A stretch of DNA of 64,000 bases from Candidatus Poribacteria bacterium (GTDB lineage: Bacteria; Poribacteria; WGA-4E; WGA-3G): the NCBI GenBank assembly GCA_022821065.1, contig JAJEEK010000087.1, positions 1-64,000 on the forward strand. Reading direction: 5' to 3'. Each line of letters starts with the position of its first letter. Positions within the stretch are counted from its first letter, which is position 1. A program made the position numbers and the translations under genes. The notes below the pieces were generated by a model. The model worked only from the letters and a program-made list of their open reading frames with translations, ran no database searches and was not told where the DNA came from. Positions 50,395 to 59,565 of the stretch are shown here, one piece after another.

Positions 50395-53088
50395 TTAGAA
50401 GCTATATCCGACTTTGGCATACCAGAAGGCCCCGTCAAAACCGAACGGACTAAACTGTCCGTATTTGTTGCCAACAGAATCAGCACCATTCGGATTTTCA
50501 TCGGGATAGGTATTAAGGATATTTCTTCCACCGAGCGTGAGTGCCACTCCGGACCCTGCGATGTAAGTGGTTTCCAAGTCGAAAATAACTCTTCCAGTGT
50601 ATTCTCCAGTGCCTTCCGCCTCTGGATTCTGTAAGTAATCTTCAGAATCGAACCAACCGCTGAAATAACTGGCGCGCCCGAGTACGCTCCAAGCATCCGT
50701 TAAGGAGTAAACACCCGTCAGGCTGGCGCGGTGTTCGGGTAAGTTCTCTTCCAGTTCCCTGATTCGATGATCGTCCAGCGTGTCGGGATTGTGATCGGTA
50801 ACTGTGGTGTTCGTGAAGTTATACACAGCGATAAGGTTTCCGTTCGGTATAGGTACCGTAACGACGGTATCAATACCGTTGGTTGTCGTAGAGAAGTCAT
50901 TGATAAAGAACTGGAATGTTTCCAGATTCGCTGCACTGGTTACACCTGCGGCGATGAGGTCTGCCTTCTGCCCTTCAGTCAATGTAAAGTGTTGTGACAC
51001 CGATAACCGGTTTTTCAGCCGAATATCAAAAAAGTCCATGGTGAGGTTTACGCCCAAAATATCGACAGTAAATCCACCTGTGAAGTTATTTGATGTTTCT
51101 GGATCAAGCGAGTTATCTTCCTTGCCTGTTACAACACCGACAGCAGGGTTGGTGGAAGGAATTGTTCCTTTATTAACGAGGTCACCCTTCGCAAAATCGT
51201 ATTCAGTGGTAATGTTGAACGTATTTTGCTGCCCGGGTGTCGGTGCGCGGAACCCACTACTGTAACTTCCGCGTAACCGCATGGTTTCCGTAACCTTGTA
51301 GTTTGCAGCGGCTTTGTAGTTCAGTGTGCCACCGAAAATCTCAAATTGTTCACCGCGCACAGCGAGCGCGATCAGGAGCGGATCAATCGGTCTGATTTCA
51401 GTTTCCAGATAGGCGGCAACGTTGTAACGGTGCCACTTGCCTGCCGCGACTGGACTAAATCCTGAAAATCCGTTGGATGCGGCCGTGAAACCTTGCGCTG
51501 CGAGGGGTCCGATCTGATGCGACTCGCGTTCACCTTCTATGATTTCAAATCCTTCGTCGCGATATTCCAAACCGGAAGCGAGGAACACCATGTCGCTGAG
51601 CGGATAGGTTACATCAAAGTTGAGGTTATAATCCGTCTGGATATAGTCGCCCGGATCAAAATATGTGGGTGTATCTGGGCCGAGCGAAGCATTAACGGTA
51701 TTGAAGATAAAGAAATCGGCGTGGTTGCGTCCAAAAGAGCCGCTCAAATCCCACGTTAGGGGTTTACCTAACGCTTCTTCGAGAGCGGTGCCTTTAAAGC
51801 CGATGACGACGGAACTATCCCACATGAAAGCACCAAATCTGGGTGTGAATCCGCCTGGGAACATCTCTTGGAAATTGAAAAGGTTCGGGTCATTCTTGAC
51901 GACTTGCAGCCGTGTGGGATCAGGAACGTGATTGGTTATCGGGATATCGTCAGCATCGTGAGGTGAGAGTTCGGTAAACTCTTCGCCAGCAGCTTCTGCT
52001 GCCGCTTTTCGTGCTTCCCAATCCGCCATCTCGGCTGACAAACCCCGCAAATCTCCGACGAGCAGCGTATCGTCCCTCCCGCTTGGGCTAAACACGCCAT
52101 TTCGAGTGTTTGGGTTTCGGAAATAGAATCCGCCTTCAACGCGTTTGCGGGCGTAGTTGGCATGCCCATAGAAGTCGATGGTATCTGTGAGGTTGGCGCC
52201 GTAGTTGGCAAACAATTTGGTGTCACCGTCTATAATCGGTTGTCCCCAAATTTGCGCGGGGTCTTTGACACTGAAATTGCCTGCGTCAATCAAGCTTATG
52301 GCATCGGTACGTTGGATAGACCGGATGGTGGGATCTGCGCCACCGTATTCAAAGCTGAGGCTACTCCACACGTCTGGATTCCCTAAACCGATGTTGCCAG
52401 CGAGTGCGAATTGCCTACCATCACCTTCTTGGTAGATACCGGGTTTAAATTCAATTGAACCGCCTTCATAGTTGTCTTTCAATCGAAAGTTCATCACACC
52501 AGCAATGGCATCAGACCCGTATTGTGCGGATGCGCCATCACGGAGGACCTCTACCTGTTGCAGGGCAATTGCGGGAATAGGTGCCAGGTCAGGTCCCTGT
52601 GAACCATCAGATAAACCGTTACCGAGCCAGTGAATAACAGCAGCACGGTGTCGCCGTTTGTTATTGACGAGCACGAGTGTATGGTCTGGGGCAAGCCCCC
52701 GTAAGTTCGCTGGACGTACGACTGTTGACGCGTCGCTAATCGGTTGTGTATTGACGTTATAAGATGGCACCAAAGTTCTCAGCAGGTCGGGTAGATCCGC
52801 ACCGCCCTGCTTTTCAAAGGCTTCGTTTGACACAATATCAATTGGTACCGCCGAATCTAAGACGGAGCGCGGCTTGGCCCGTGAACCGACGACAACGAGG
52901 CTCTCAAGTTGTATCGGGTCGCTGCCCGCAGATTCTTCTTCAGAGACCTCAGCCTCTTCCGCTGTTTCTGTCGCCTCTGTTTCTTCGGCGTGCTGATCGG
53001 CTATAACTGTCGTGAACGCGCACATGAAAACGGCTACAGCAATGCCGAGTGCGACGACAATCGGTTTAATATGATTTTTGGAAAACAT
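50395..53088 (-). CDS. TonB-dependent outer-membrane receptor, copy 2
   Basis: The ATG at 53088 is 6 nt after AGAGGA, preferred over an ATG five codons upstream. The signal peptide (ends TTVIA-DQ) leads to an unusual acidic linker (EETEATETAEEAEVSEEES), then plug ('VPIDIVSNEAFEKQG', 'VEVLRDGASAQYGSDAIAGVMNF') and barrel, ending WYAKVGYSF. Its plug matches the following paralogue almost word for word, but one extracellular loop ('WEARKAAAEAAGEEFTE') is longer, a likely difference in ligand. Total 897 residues. Confidence 0.93.
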   Translation of the reverse strand: MFSKNHIKPIVVALGIAVAVFMCAFTTVIADQHAEETEATETAEEAEVSEEESAGSDPIQLESLVVVGSRAKPRSVLDSAVPIDIVSNEAFEKQGGADLPDLLRTLVPSYNVNTQPISDASTVVRPANLRGLAPDHTLVLVNNKRRHRAAVIHWLGNGLSDGSQGPDLAPIPAIALQQVEVLRDGASAQYGSDAIAGVMNFRLKDNYEGGSIEFKPGIYQEGDGRQFALAGNIGLGNPDVWSSLSFEYGGADPTIRSIQRTDAISLIDAGNFSVKDPAQIWGQPIIDGDTKLFANYGANLTDTIDFYGHANYARKRVEGGFYFRNPNTRNGVFSPSGRDDTLLVGDLRGLSAEMADWEARKAAAEAAGEEFTELSPHDADDIPITNHVPDPTRLQVVKNDPNLFNFQEMFPGGFTPRFGAFMWDSSVVIGFKGTALEEALGKPLTWDLSGSFGRNHADFFIFNTVNASLGPDTPTYFDPGDYIQTDYNLNFDVTYPLSDMVFLASGLEYRDEGFEIIEGERESHQIGPLAAQGFTAASNGFSGFSPVAAGKWHRYNVAAYLETEIRPIDPLLIALAVRGEQFEIFGGTLNYKAAANYKVTETMRLRGSYSSGFRAPTPGQQNTFNITTEYDFAKGDLVNKGTIPSTNPAVGVVTGKEDNSLDPETSNNFTGGFTVDILGVNLTMDFFDIRLKNRLSVSQHFTLTEGQKADLIAAGVTSAANLETFQFFINDFSTTTNGIDTVVTVPIPNGNLIAVYNFTNTTVTDHNPDTLDDHRIRELEENLPEHRASLTGVYSLTDAWSVLGRASYFSGWFDSEDYLQNPEAEGTGEYTGRVIFDLETTYIAGSGVALTLGGRNILNTYPDENPNGADSVGNKYGQFSPFGFDGAFWYAKVGYSF

Positions 53089-53433
53089 AACTATTCCTCT
53101 CATAGTATCGGCGTGAACGCCATGTGTTGACTACTGATTCTATAACTGGTGGTTAATGAAACAATTGTTTGTTATAGTAAGTCAGATAAAGAGTGTAGGA
53201 TTAAAAAGCAGAAAACAGAGCCAATAACCCCCACTTCGACTACAAAACATATTATAATTATACTAAGTATGACGTAATTAAGCAAATTATGGTATAAAAA
53301 ATTGTGATGTAAGCCTAAAAATGGTCAATTGAGCGACTTTAGACTTATGTTTTTGTCTATTCGATTCAAAGGCGGCACCGTTGAGAAATACACTGATAAG
53401 AAAGTGGTCGGATTGCGCGTATCAAATTTAGCC

Positions 53434-53462
53434 TTGACATTGAAAATCTGTTGGTATATACT
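53434..53462 (+). promoter_or_regulatory. Strong promoter for the acidic/basic gene pair
   Basis: Perfect TTGACA (53434-53439), a 17-bp spacer and TATACT (53457-53462). The leader before the ATG at 53573 is about 104 nt. The rest of the 484-bp gap to the receptor gene is AT-rich with no other clear element. Confidence 0.65.
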
Positions 53463-53572
53463 TAAAAAAACACCCTAAGCTTGAAGTGTTGATTATCCAA
53501 GCGTTTAGTAGCGTAAACTTTTAGTTTCCAGTACGCAAGATATTGCAACTTGCGTTATGAGAATAAAAAATC

Positions 53573-54865
53573 ATGGCAAAGAAAAAAGGGCGCCGCTCCA
53601 CCAATGTGGCCCGGAAGCGTGAAAAACGGAATCGCGACCGGAAATCCAGACAGAAGCAACTCGCACATGAAAAGCAGCGTAGGCTTCTCCATAGCAAATC
53701 AGAAGAAGAACATCTACACGCTTGTATCGCCGCGAGCCAGAAGCTGCTTGACGAACCTGAGTTGGAAGATGTACTTTTTGACCCAGAGTTAACGCAGAAG
53801 CGTGTGATAGAGGTCCTTACTGAAATCGAACTAGACGAAGCAGGCAATCCTGCAAATAATTTAGAAGATTTTCTTATATCTGAAGTAGACCCTTCTTATC
53901 CGACTGATGAAAGTGTAGATGAAATGGATATGGACGAGATGCCAACACCCGTGTCGGAGGCGGAAGAGGCGTGCGATCATTTTCGGTTAGAGGTGCTTCC
54001 ACATCTGCTCACCTCGGATTTCATGGATCGCTTAACGCACGCCTTGACGGCCTGCGAAACACGTCTCAAATTAACTGGCAACCGCGATCTCGCCGAGGTT
54101 GCTTTCGTTACCCGCTCACTTTTTGAGGCAGCGCCCCCCGAAATATTGGCGTTTCACCCGATGATTCAAACCATCGGTATCGAAACTTTACGCGTACTTG
54201 TAGAAGATATGGACGTAATGAGTGATGGTCGTGAAGAGGTCAAAGGGATCCTATCAGATGTTTTGACACAGGATGACTTAGAACCGTATCTATCTCAACA
54301 AGCGTCTGTCTTTTCAGGCACTCGGTCAGAAGAAGATATTGATAAGGTTATTGTGCCTAAACCTGATTCTGTAGCGTCGGTTTCTGCGGAAACAGCAGCG
54401 GAAGAGAGGGTAGAGGTTGAAGATGAAGTCCCGTTATCTACCTTTAACAGCGAGGCAGAGATGGACCGACCTATGGCATCTGAGAAACTTTCGGAATCGG
54501 AGCCGGTCATATTTCGGGAGACATCACCACCAGAACCGTCCGCACCGACACTATCGCCTGATGAGCTTCCGGCACGAGCACTCTATAAGAATTTCGACGG
54601 TTTAGGGATAAAAGAGAATTTTGAAGCGTCAACAGATGACGTATCTTCGGAGGAACGTTTAGCGAATTATGCTTTGGTCAACGAGAACGAAGAGCAGATT
54701 GAATTTGTTGACGAAGAGAACGAACGTTACATAACTGTCACCGAAGACAGGTTACAGTTGCATGCGCGCTCTGAATCGGAACTTGCCGTTGCGATGGTAG
54801 AAGTAGAGGCGAATTGTACATCCGCTGTGATGTACCTCGCCAAAACAATTGAAGAAAGGGGGTAA
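53573..54865 (+). CDS. Hypothetical protein with basic N-terminus and acidic body
   Basis: I do not recognise a family. The 430 residues begin with an extremely basic helix (AKKKGRRSTNVARKREKRNRD), then an acidic region (about 60-130), a compact helical domain (about 130-230, 'LHALTACETRLKLTGNRDLAEV'-like), a low-complexity Ser/Glu/Pro stretch (about 250-345) and a mixed end. There is no signal peptide or membrane segment. The basic head looks like an RNA- or ribosome-binding element. The strong promoter upstream suggests a well-expressed gene, and it is followed after 4 nt by the 39-residue basic peptide gene. Confidence 0.6.
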   Translation: MAKKKGRRSTNVARKREKRNRDRKSRQKQLAHEKQRRLLHSKSEEEHLHACIAASQKLLDEPELEDVLFDPELTQKRVIEVLTEIELDEAGNPANNLEDFLISEVDPSYPTDESVDEMDMDEMPTPVSEAEEACDHFRLEVLPHLLTSDFMDRLTHALTACETRLKLTGNRDLAEVAFVTRSLFEAAPPEILAFHPMIQTIGIETLRVLVEDMDVMSDGREEVKGILSDVLTQDDLEPYLSQQASVFSGTRSEEDIDKVIVPKPDSVASVSAETAAEERVEVEDEVPLSTFNSEAEMDRPMASEKLSESEPVIFRETSPPEPSAPTLSPDELPARALYKNFDGLGIKENFEASTDDVSSEERLANYALVNENEEQIEFVDEENERYITVTEDRLQLHARSESELAVAMVEVEANCTSAVMYLAKTIEERG

Positions 54866-54869
54866 AACG

Positions 54870-54989
54870 ATGCCAAGAAGTAAAAGTGGACAGGTCCGAC
54901 GTCGGACACAGATCCGCCAACGCCAGTTACGGCGGCTGAAAAGAAAGAAAGCAGCATTGAAAGAGCTCTTGCAAAATCGCGAAGCCTAA
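54870..54989 (+). CDS. 39-residue highly basic peptide
   Basis: The frame begins at an ATG with AAAGGGGG ending 7 nt upstream, a very strong ribosome site placed right at the stop of the preceding gene. The peptide starts MPRSKSGQVRRRTQIRQ and contains 15 Arg/Lys in 39 residues, with 'RLKRKKAALKELLQNREA' predicted to be one amphipathic helix. No known family is evident. It resembles ribosomal or RNA-binding peptides in composition. A GC-rich hairpin (CCGCC..GGCGG) follows the stop at about 54992-55012. Confidence 0.7.
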   Translation: MPRSKSGQVRRRTQIRQRQLRRLKRKKAALKELLQNREA

Positions 54990-55036
54990 TGCCGCCATCC
55001 GCAGTTGCGGCGGGTCGCCGTGCCCGCCTACTCCGC

Positions 55037-55804
55037 TTACATCTTTTCCGTATGGACGAATCCTGAAGATCGCAACCGTACAGAATCCCCGCCTTCCGCC
55101 TCCACGTATCCGATCCTGAGCAGTGTAACGATCTCGTATGAGGTTGGCACATTAAACAGTTGACGGATCTGTTCACGATCCGCAGCACTTTCGAGGGGCG
55201 CGCTGACAAACTGCACACCGATTTTCAAGGCAGTCGCAGCAAGCAGCATATTTTGGATCAGCATCCCCATGCTCAACCACATCCATCGGGTCGCGCCTTG
55301 ACCGGGCGGAAATCTCTTGCAATTCATCGTCACTAACATGAGGAGTGGTGCTTCGCGCACCTGTGTTGCCATCTCTCTGGCAGGTATCTTTCCGGCCCCG
55401 AGATGTCCGAGGAGCGTGAATGCTTTCGCGTTTTTTAGCAATTCTTCTAAAAATTTCTCAGGTGCGTTCTGAAGCGGTTTCGGTAGCGTGACGTGCTCTG
55501 ATAGCAGAACGCCGTCGCCGCGCGCCTGCCATTCCTGCTCTGTCACACGCATCCATCGACTGTTGTCATCAAGGAATTTTGGGTCCTTGAATTGCCCAAC
55601 GACGGCACGTTCTGTCAGGTCAGCGAGTGCTGCTTTGCCTTCCGGTTCCTGAATCAGGACCAGTTCCCAAGGTTGGACATTGAAAGGTGAGGGTGCCCAT
55701 CGCGCCGCTTCAATGAGTTTATCGAGGTCGTCAGCCTCTATTGCGCGCTTCTGAAAAGTACCACGATGGCTTCGGCGTTGGGTCATTGCGTCGAAAACGT
55801 TCAT
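55037..55804 (-). CDS. Nitroreductase family protein
   Basis: The 255-residue FMN-dependent fold has 'RRSHRGTFQKRAI' and 'AARWAPSPFNVQPWELVLI' at the N-terminus and 'GMLIQNMLLAATALKIG' in the dimer helix. Such enzymes reduce nitro compounds, quinones or flavins with NAD(P)H. A 40-residue insertion (about 75-140, 'GVLLSEHVTLPKPLQ') is longer than usual. Its ATG overlaps the kinase stop (ATGA), so the two are translated together. Confidence 0.85.
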   Translation of the reverse strand: MNVFDAMTQRRSHRGTFQKRAIEADDLDKLIEAARWAPSPFNVQPWELVLIQEPEGKAALADLTERAVVGQFKDPKFLDDNSRWMRVTEQEWQARGDGVLLSEHVTLPKPLQNAPEKFLEELLKNAKAFTLLGHLGAGKIPAREMATQVREAPLLMLVTMNCKRFPPGQGATRWMWLSMGMLIQNMLLAATALKIGVQFVSAPLESAADREQIRQLFNVPTSYEIVTLLRIGYVEAEGGDSVRLRSSGFVHTEKM

Positions 55805-56844
55805 AGGTTGGCGAGGCTCCGATGGCGTTCAACGACTTCTGAGGGTGAGGCAGTGCCGGTCGTGCCGATTTTGGTGACAGTGATTGAAGCCACCAGATTC
55901 CCGACATAAGCCGCTTCAACGGCGTGATCGGCTCCAAGGCAACAGAGCGTCGCGACGAGCCCTGCCGAGACGCTGTCGCCTGCACCAACGGGATCTGTTT
56001 TGTCGTCAATCGAGATCCCTGGAATATGCGTGAATGTGTCGTTAGAATAGACGAGGATGCCGTTCTCACCGAGGGTGATGTATATGGTGTTTTGCGTTTT
56101 CTCCGAGAGGCGAATCGCGTCTTGTTTTGCTGCCTCAATGTCGACTTCTTGTCCATCCCAATCTGGTTGAACGGCGCGTTTCGCCTCAAACCTGTTCGGT
56201 TTAATGATGACATCTTTATATTTACCGATCCGTGTACGGGAATCGGCAAAAAAAACTTTTTCTCGGAATTGTGCCGCCGATTCGCACAGTGCTTCCCGTA
56301 CGCGCGTCGTGACGACCCCTAAATTGTCAATCGGCATTTGATCGCCGATGATGACCCCGTCAACAAGTGGCAGACAGGTTTGAAGTGCCTCAATAATAGA
56401 ATCTTCAACTTCCGCTGGTAGGGGAGATTGGTTCTCAATATCAAATCGCGGTCCTTCTGTTTCTGTACCTTCATACCCGCGGTGAATCGGTTTGAGATAG
56501 GTCGGCGTAACCCATTCGGGTGCTTGTACCATAAAATCTGTCAGGCATCCGTTTTCCCGCAAGCAATTGAGGAGCGTCCCGCCAAACCCGTCTTCACCGA
56601 TAACCCCGAGTGTATAGACCGTCCCAACGCCTAACGCTTTCAGGTTATTGGTGACGGTTCCTGCGGCACCTGGGCTATAACGTTGTTCGACGACAGGGTT
56701 CGTATGCCACGGCGTTTCCAACGATAGTGTCGATCGCGTCTTGTCTATGTACCAATAAGCATCGAGGTAAAAGTCGCCTACAACAAGGATGCGTTGTTCG
56801 TGAAAATTATTGAGAATGGTTTTCAGACGCGTTTCGTTAATCAA
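55801..56844 (-). CDS. PfkB-family carbohydrate kinase (RfaE/HldE kinase-like)
   Basis: The 347-residue ribokinase-fold protein has 'VVGDFYLDAYWYID' at the N-terminus, 'PGAAGTVTNNLKALG', and the PfkB signature 'DPVGAGDSVSAGL' with the catalytic Asp. The opening and the 'RFDIENQSPLP' segment resemble the kinase half of the heptose biosynthesis protein HldE, but the nucleotidyltransferase half is missing. The likely reaction is phosphorylation of a sugar, substrate unknown. It overlaps the nitroreductase gene by 4 nt. Confidence 0.85.
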   Translation of the reverse strand: MINETRLKTILNNFHEQRILVVGDFYLDAYWYIDKTRSTLSLETPWHTNPVVEQRYSPGAAGTVTNNLKALGVGTVYTLGVIGEDGFGGTLLNCLRENGCLTDFMVQAPEWVTPTYLKPIHRGYEGTETEGPRFDIENQSPLPAEVEDSIIEALQTCLPLVDGVIIGDQMPIDNLGVVTTRVREALCESAAQFREKVFFADSRTRIGKYKDVIIKPNRFEAKRAVQPDWDGQEVDIEAAKQDAIRLSEKTQNTIYITLGENGILVYSNDTFTHIPGISIDDKTDPVGAGDSVSAGLVATLCCLGADHAVEAAYVGNLVASITVTKIGTTGTASPSEVVERHRSLANL

Positions 56845-56950
56845 GGGGACCCTCCGAGGTTTTGAGATACTGTACTGCTTGGCTTATCATTATAGCATAC
56901 TTCTCTTTTTGCAAAAACACCAAATTACGTTAGGATCTTGTTTGCACAAT

Positions 56951-56979
56951 TTGCAATATTGGCGTAGATGTGGTAAAAT
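56951..56979 (+). promoter_or_regulatory. Promoter for the LeuB-like gene
   Basis: TTGCAA (56951-56956), a 17-bp spacer and TAAAAT (56974-56979) preceded by TGG. It shares TAGAYGTGRTARAAT with the promoter at 63289-63318. The ATG is 49 bp further on. Confidence 0.5.
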
Positions 56980-57027
56980 ATAGGGTGTCCAAAATTCAAA
57001 ATATGATTATGTTAGGAGCCAAATCTT

Positions 57028-58080
57028 ATGTATAAAATCGGTCTCATCCCAGGCGATGGGATTGGCCCCGAGGTGACGCGCGAAGCGATGAAAGTCTTCG
57101 GGGCAGCAGCCGCAGAAGCAGGCATTCAATACGAAACAGTCGAATACGATGTCGGTGGTGATCGGTATCTCGCAACTGGCGAGGTGCTACCCGATTCAGT
57201 ATTAGAAGAACTTCGGGGATTAGATGCGATCTACCTTGGTGCTATCGGGCACCCCGATGTTAAACCCGGCATTTTAGAGAAAGGTATCCTGTTAAAGGTC
57301 CGGTTTGAACTTGATCTCTATATTAACCTTCGTCCTGTTAAACTCTATCCTGGCGTGCCGACCCCTCTGAAAGACAAAGGTCCCGAAGATATTGATTTCA
57401 TTATTGTTCGCGAAAATACCGAAGGGCTCTATGCTGGCATCGGTGGTTTCCTGAAACGCGGCACACGCGATGAAGTGGCGATTCAGGAGATGATTAACAC
57501 TTACAAAGGCGTAGAACGCTGCGTCCGTTATGCCTACGAGTTGACCCAAAAACGGAGCAAGGAAAACACTTTGACGCTCTGTGATAAAGCGAACGTGCTG
57601 ACTTATGCGCACGACCTCTGGCGCCGTGTTTTTGACGAGGTTGGCGAAGACTATCCTGACGTTAAAAAAGAGTATGCGTTCGTCGATGCGACAACGATGT
57701 GGATGGTGAAGAACCCGGAATGGTTCGATGTGATTGTAACGTGCAACATGTTCGGCGACATCATCACGGATCTTGGTGCGATGATCCAAGGCGGTATGGG
57801 AATCGCAGCGTCCGGCAATTTGAATCCGGAGAGCGTCGCTATGTTTGAACCGATTCACGGTTCTGCCCCGCGTTATACCGGCAAAAACGAGATTAATCCG
57901 ATTGCGGCAGTCGGCGCGGCGGGGATGATGCTTGACCATCTCGGACATCCAGACGCGGCAGAAAAAGTCGAAAAATCCATTAGTGATCTACTCGGGAGCG
58001 GCAAAATCAAAGATTTAGGTGCTGGAAGGATGGGCTATACGACTGAAGAGGTCGGCGATCTCATCGCGGAAGGACTGTAA
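57028..58080 (+). CDS. Isocitrate/isopropylmalate dehydrogenase family, LeuB-like
   Basis: TAGGAG lies before the ATG. The 350-residue protein has 'IGLIPGDGIGPEV', the substrate loop VRENTEGLYAG and 'CNMFGDIITDLGAMIQGGMGIAASGN'. The loop with NTEG and 'LDLYINLRPVKLYPGV' resembles the actinobacterial form of 3-isopropylmalate dehydrogenase (leucine biosynthesis), but tartrate or homoisocitrate dehydrogenases are close relatives, so no gene symbol is given. It is alone on this strand, with no leuA, leuC or leuD in the window. Confidence 0.85.
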   Translation: MYKIGLIPGDGIGPEVTREAMKVFGAAAAEAGIQYETVEYDVGGDRYLATGEVLPDSVLEELRGLDAIYLGAIGHPDVKPGILEKGILLKVRFELDLYINLRPVKLYPGVPTPLKDKGPEDIDFIIVRENTEGLYAGIGGFLKRGTRDEVAIQEMINTYKGVERCVRYAYELTQKRSKENTLTLCDKANVLTYAHDLWRRVFDEVGEDYPDVKKEYAFVDATTMWMVKNPEWFDVIVTCNMFGDIITDLGAMIQGGMGIAASGNLNPESVAMFEPIHGSAPRYTGKNEINPIAAVGAAGMMLDHLGHPDAAEKVEKSISDLLGSGKIKDLGAGRMGYTTEEVGDLIAEGL

Positions 58081-58106
58081 GACTGAGAAGGAATTTTTGG
58101 GAAACA

Positions 58107-58222
58107 GGACTTACGCTGTTTTGACTGTAGGTGGTTGTGTTAGCTGAGATTTTTCGGAAAACACAGTGTTCTGGTTGCACAAACTAACAGTTTATGCTAC
58201 AAAAGAGCATCCTGCGTAAGTC
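58107..58222. repeat. MITE-like element, GGACTTACGC family, 116 bp
   Basis: It begins GGACTTACGC (58107-58116) and ends GCGTAAGTC (58214-58222), near-perfect inverted ends. It contains the 33 bases shared with 30007-30039. It lies in the 171-bp gap before the methyltransferase gene. Confidence 0.8.
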
Positions 58223-58251
58223 TTTGGAAATTGGGGCGTATCATGCCGGTT

Positions 58252-59010
58252 TCAGATGAGACGTGCCGTGAAGTTGATCCGATCTGAATACCGGTTCCAG
58301 CGGTTGAAGGTGTACATATCGTAGGCACTCAGCAGTTTATAACCCGCCGCTTTGAGCAGCTCGTTGACAGTATTCACTTCATAGATGCGTTGCTGGTGGA
58401 CTTCCTCATAGCGTCTGAACAATTCGCCTTCACGAATAAAAAAGGTCAGAAGTGTTCTACACATCTTCGTGTTATGGAGGTAGTTGTTTTTCCAAATATA
58501 GGTATAGTCTTCATGGTTTGAGGCGAATGTCTTGTTGTGAAAGTGCTCAACAATGTTCCGTTCAGTCGTCACATCAAAGATGAAAAGTCCGTCGGGTTCG
58601 AGATGCTCAGCGACGTGTTGAAAAACGTTGCTGAGTTCGGTTTCATCGTAAGCGTAGTTGATACTGTCATACGTACAGAGGATTGCATCGAATCGTTGGT
58701 TCAGTTGGAAATCTCGCATATCACCGTGATGCAGTTCGATTTTCACATCGTGTGCTTCTGCTTTGTCTTTAGCGATTTCGAGCATGCCGGCTGCGCGATC
58801 TACACCGCTCATTTCATAGCCTCTTAGCGCAAGCCGTATTGTTAGGGCACAGGTCCCGCAGGCTAAATCGAGGATCCGGCGCGGTTTACAATCGTACTTA
58901 TCGAAAAGCGACTCAATGTAGTGTGTCCAACGCGCATAGTTGACGTTGGTCATCATCCGGTCATAAGCGTAGGCGAACTTTTCATAAGGTGGGGTTAGAT
59001 GTATCTGCAT
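58252..59010 (-). CDS. SAM-dependent methyltransferase
   Basis: The 252-residue class I methyltransferase has motif I 'ILDLACGTCALTIRLALRG', a post-I 'GVDRAAGMLEIA' and 'FDAILCTYDSINYAYD'. Its first 25 residues ('PPYEKFAYAYDRMMTNVNYARW') are typical of this branch of small-molecule methyltransferases. The substrate is unknown. It is unlike the pair at 45-47 kb and is followed by a small membrane-protein gene on the same strand. Confidence 0.85.
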   Translation of the reverse strand: MQIHLTPPYEKFAYAYDRMMTNVNYARWTHYIESLFDKYDCKPRRILDLACGTCALTIRLALRGYEMSGVDRAAGMLEIAKDKAEAHDVKIELHHGDMRDFQLNQRFDAILCTYDSINYAYDETELSNVFQHVAEHLEPDGLFIFDVTTERNIVEHFHNKTFASNHEDYTYIWKNNYLHNTKMCRTLLTFFIREGELFRRYEEVHQQRIYEVNTVNELLKAAGYKLLSAYDMYTFNRWNRYSDRINFTARLI

Positions 59011-59048
59011 TGTTTAAATTTCGCTTGCAAATGAATGCGGTCCGCAAA

Positions 59049-59438
59049 CTACTCTGACCCTCCTTTAAATCCGACAGACGCGTTCATCATCCGCAGGAGT
59101 GTGTTAATTTCGTCAGCGTTCCAGACTTCGTCACTGTTGGCTTCAATCACATATCTTCCGACGGCTCTGATCTTGCGGAGGTCAATTCTCCCAGTGAGAA
59201 AACTGAACGGTAGCTGCATACCAGCGGACTTAACTCGCTCAAATGTCGCTTCAATGTCCACCCGTTTAACGCCTGCAGGTGCTTGTCGAATCAGCGCATC
59301 TTTCATCATATCCGCGCCGAAACTGAATAGTTCTTTGATGATAAGCCACTGCAAAATAGCAAGGCATACGGTAAGGATTAAGAGAGCCGCCAAAACTTTG
59401 ACGAGTCGCTGTCCTTTTTTTTCGTCTTGGTCACTCAC
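59049..59438 (-). CDS. Small membrane-anchored protein, GTG start
   Basis: A GTG at 59438 with AGAGG about 10 nt upstream. The 129-residue protein has one hydrophobic helix (about 13-35) and a soluble remainder with 'RIDLRKIRAVGRYVIEANSDE'. I do not recognise a family. It stands 38 bp upstream of the methyltransferase gene, so the two may be co-transcribed. Confidence 0.6.
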   Translation of the reverse strand: MSDQDEKKGQRLVKVLAALLILTVCLAILQWLIIKELFSFGADMMKDALIRQAPAGVKRVDIEATFERVKSAGMQLPFSFLTGRIDLRKIRAVGRYVIEANSDEVWNADEINTLLRMMNASVGFKGGSE

Positions 59439-59565
59439 GTTAAATTTACCTCTGGGTTGGATTCTATATTTATCCTACATATTAACAATTTCCGTAGAGA
59501 TTGTCAACAGATTTTTCTATCGCGAACGGTAATCAACTATCGGTAGCGAACAGGTCTATTAAATA

